From Anaerolineales bacterium UBA3499 (GTDB taxonomy: Bacteria > Chloroflexota > Anaerolineae > Anaerolineales > UBA11657): a stretch of 13,370 nt of DNA. The notes under the pieces were generated by a model, which was not told where the DNA came from, made no database searches, and worked only from the letters and a program-made list of their open reading frames with translations. The first letter of the stretch is position 1. Each line of letters begins with the position of its first letter. Below, in pieces: positions 13,192 through 13,370 of the stretch. The DNA lies in contig DFQC01000042.1 in assembly GCA_002377585.1 (NCBI GenBank), positions 1-13,370 on the forward strand, given 5' to 3'. A program made the position numbers and the translations under genes.

Positions 13192-13370
13192 GTGAAAAAG
13201 ATATTGAGTCTAATAGTTTTTATGACCACTGTATTGATAACTGCTTGTGGTCCCAACTACGATGCCATCAACGGATGCGAAATTGATGCAAAAACCAAAT
13301 GCCCTAAAGTTGACCTGAGTGAAGCTGTCCTTATTGAAGCTAACCTAAGCCAGGGTGATCTTAGTGGAGC
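13192..13370 (+). CDS. Lipoprotein with pentapeptide repeats, N-terminal part
   Basis: The frame from GTG 13192 runs to the window edge (59 complete codons). Residues 1-18 (MKKILSLIVFMTTVLITA) are a lipoprotein signal with lipobox LITAC and the acylated Cys at 19, so the mature protein would be membrane-anchored outside the cytoplasm. A short linker with C29 and C37 follows. From about residue 42 pentapeptides begin: LSEAV, LIEAN, LSQGD, LSGA. The start is GTG with AGGTG five bases upstream; no ATG gives the full signal. It is the second pentapeptide protein in the window but is exported, unlike the one at 6635. Its partner and function are unknown. Confidence 0.85.
   Translation, partial: MKKILSLIVFMTTVLITACGPNYDAINGCEIDAKTKCPKVDLSEAVLIEANLSQGDLSG

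Overview
The window is AT-rich, gene-dense bacterial DNA with no tRNA, rRNA, IS element or CRISPR array that I can see. No gap between genes exceeds about 200 bases. The gene mix suggests a free-living heterotroph living on small organic nutrients: oligopeptide-type uptake, two MFS carriers, drug/metabolite-transporter-like proteins, amino-acid and amino-alcohol enzymes, and lipoproteins with a classical lipobox. The AT-rich style, small cupins, half-size EamA proteins and pentapeptide proteins recall marine bacterioplankton, perhaps SAR202/Dehalococcoidia-like Chloroflexota. That placement is an impression, not a demonstration. Several genes lack a Shine-Dalgarno sequence and instead carry a -10-like hexamer six bases before the ATG, which points to leaderless mRNAs mixed with ordinary SD-led genes.

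Layout. Positions 1-720 (minus) hold the N-terminal part of a peptide/nickel-type ABC substrate-binding lipoprotein. Positions 921-3050 (plus) hold a DegT/DnrJ-like PLP enzyme followed closely by a D-2-hydroxyacid dehydrogenase. Positions 3088-4563 (minus) hold two tandem half-size EamA membrane proteins, each 138 aa, and a small cupin. A 98-aa membrane protein (4685-4981, plus) converges on an MFS carrier (5048-6298, minus). A 54-aa membrane protein (6381-6545, minus) is divergent from a 28-repeat pentapeptide protein (6635-7192, plus).

Positions 7200-11257 (plus) form the most coherent block: a possible 33-aa membrane peptide, an APH-fold kinase, a class-III PLP enzyme overlapping it by 14 bases, an unknown 144-aa protein and an MFS carrier. 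The kinase and PLP enzyme closely resemble hydroxylysine kinase and the ethanolamine-phosphate/5-phosphohydroxylysine phospho-lyases. The block therefore reads as 'import an amino alcohol, phosphorylate it, then eliminate phosphate and ammonia to give an aldehyde'.

Alanine dehydrogenase follows (11406-12521). The first 18 residues expected for this family are encoded upstream of the only ATG, and the best-placed start is an AUA codon behind a perfect GGAGG. The window ends with a DsrE-like protein (12715-13104) and the beginning of a lipoprotein with pentapeptide repeats (13192 to the edge).
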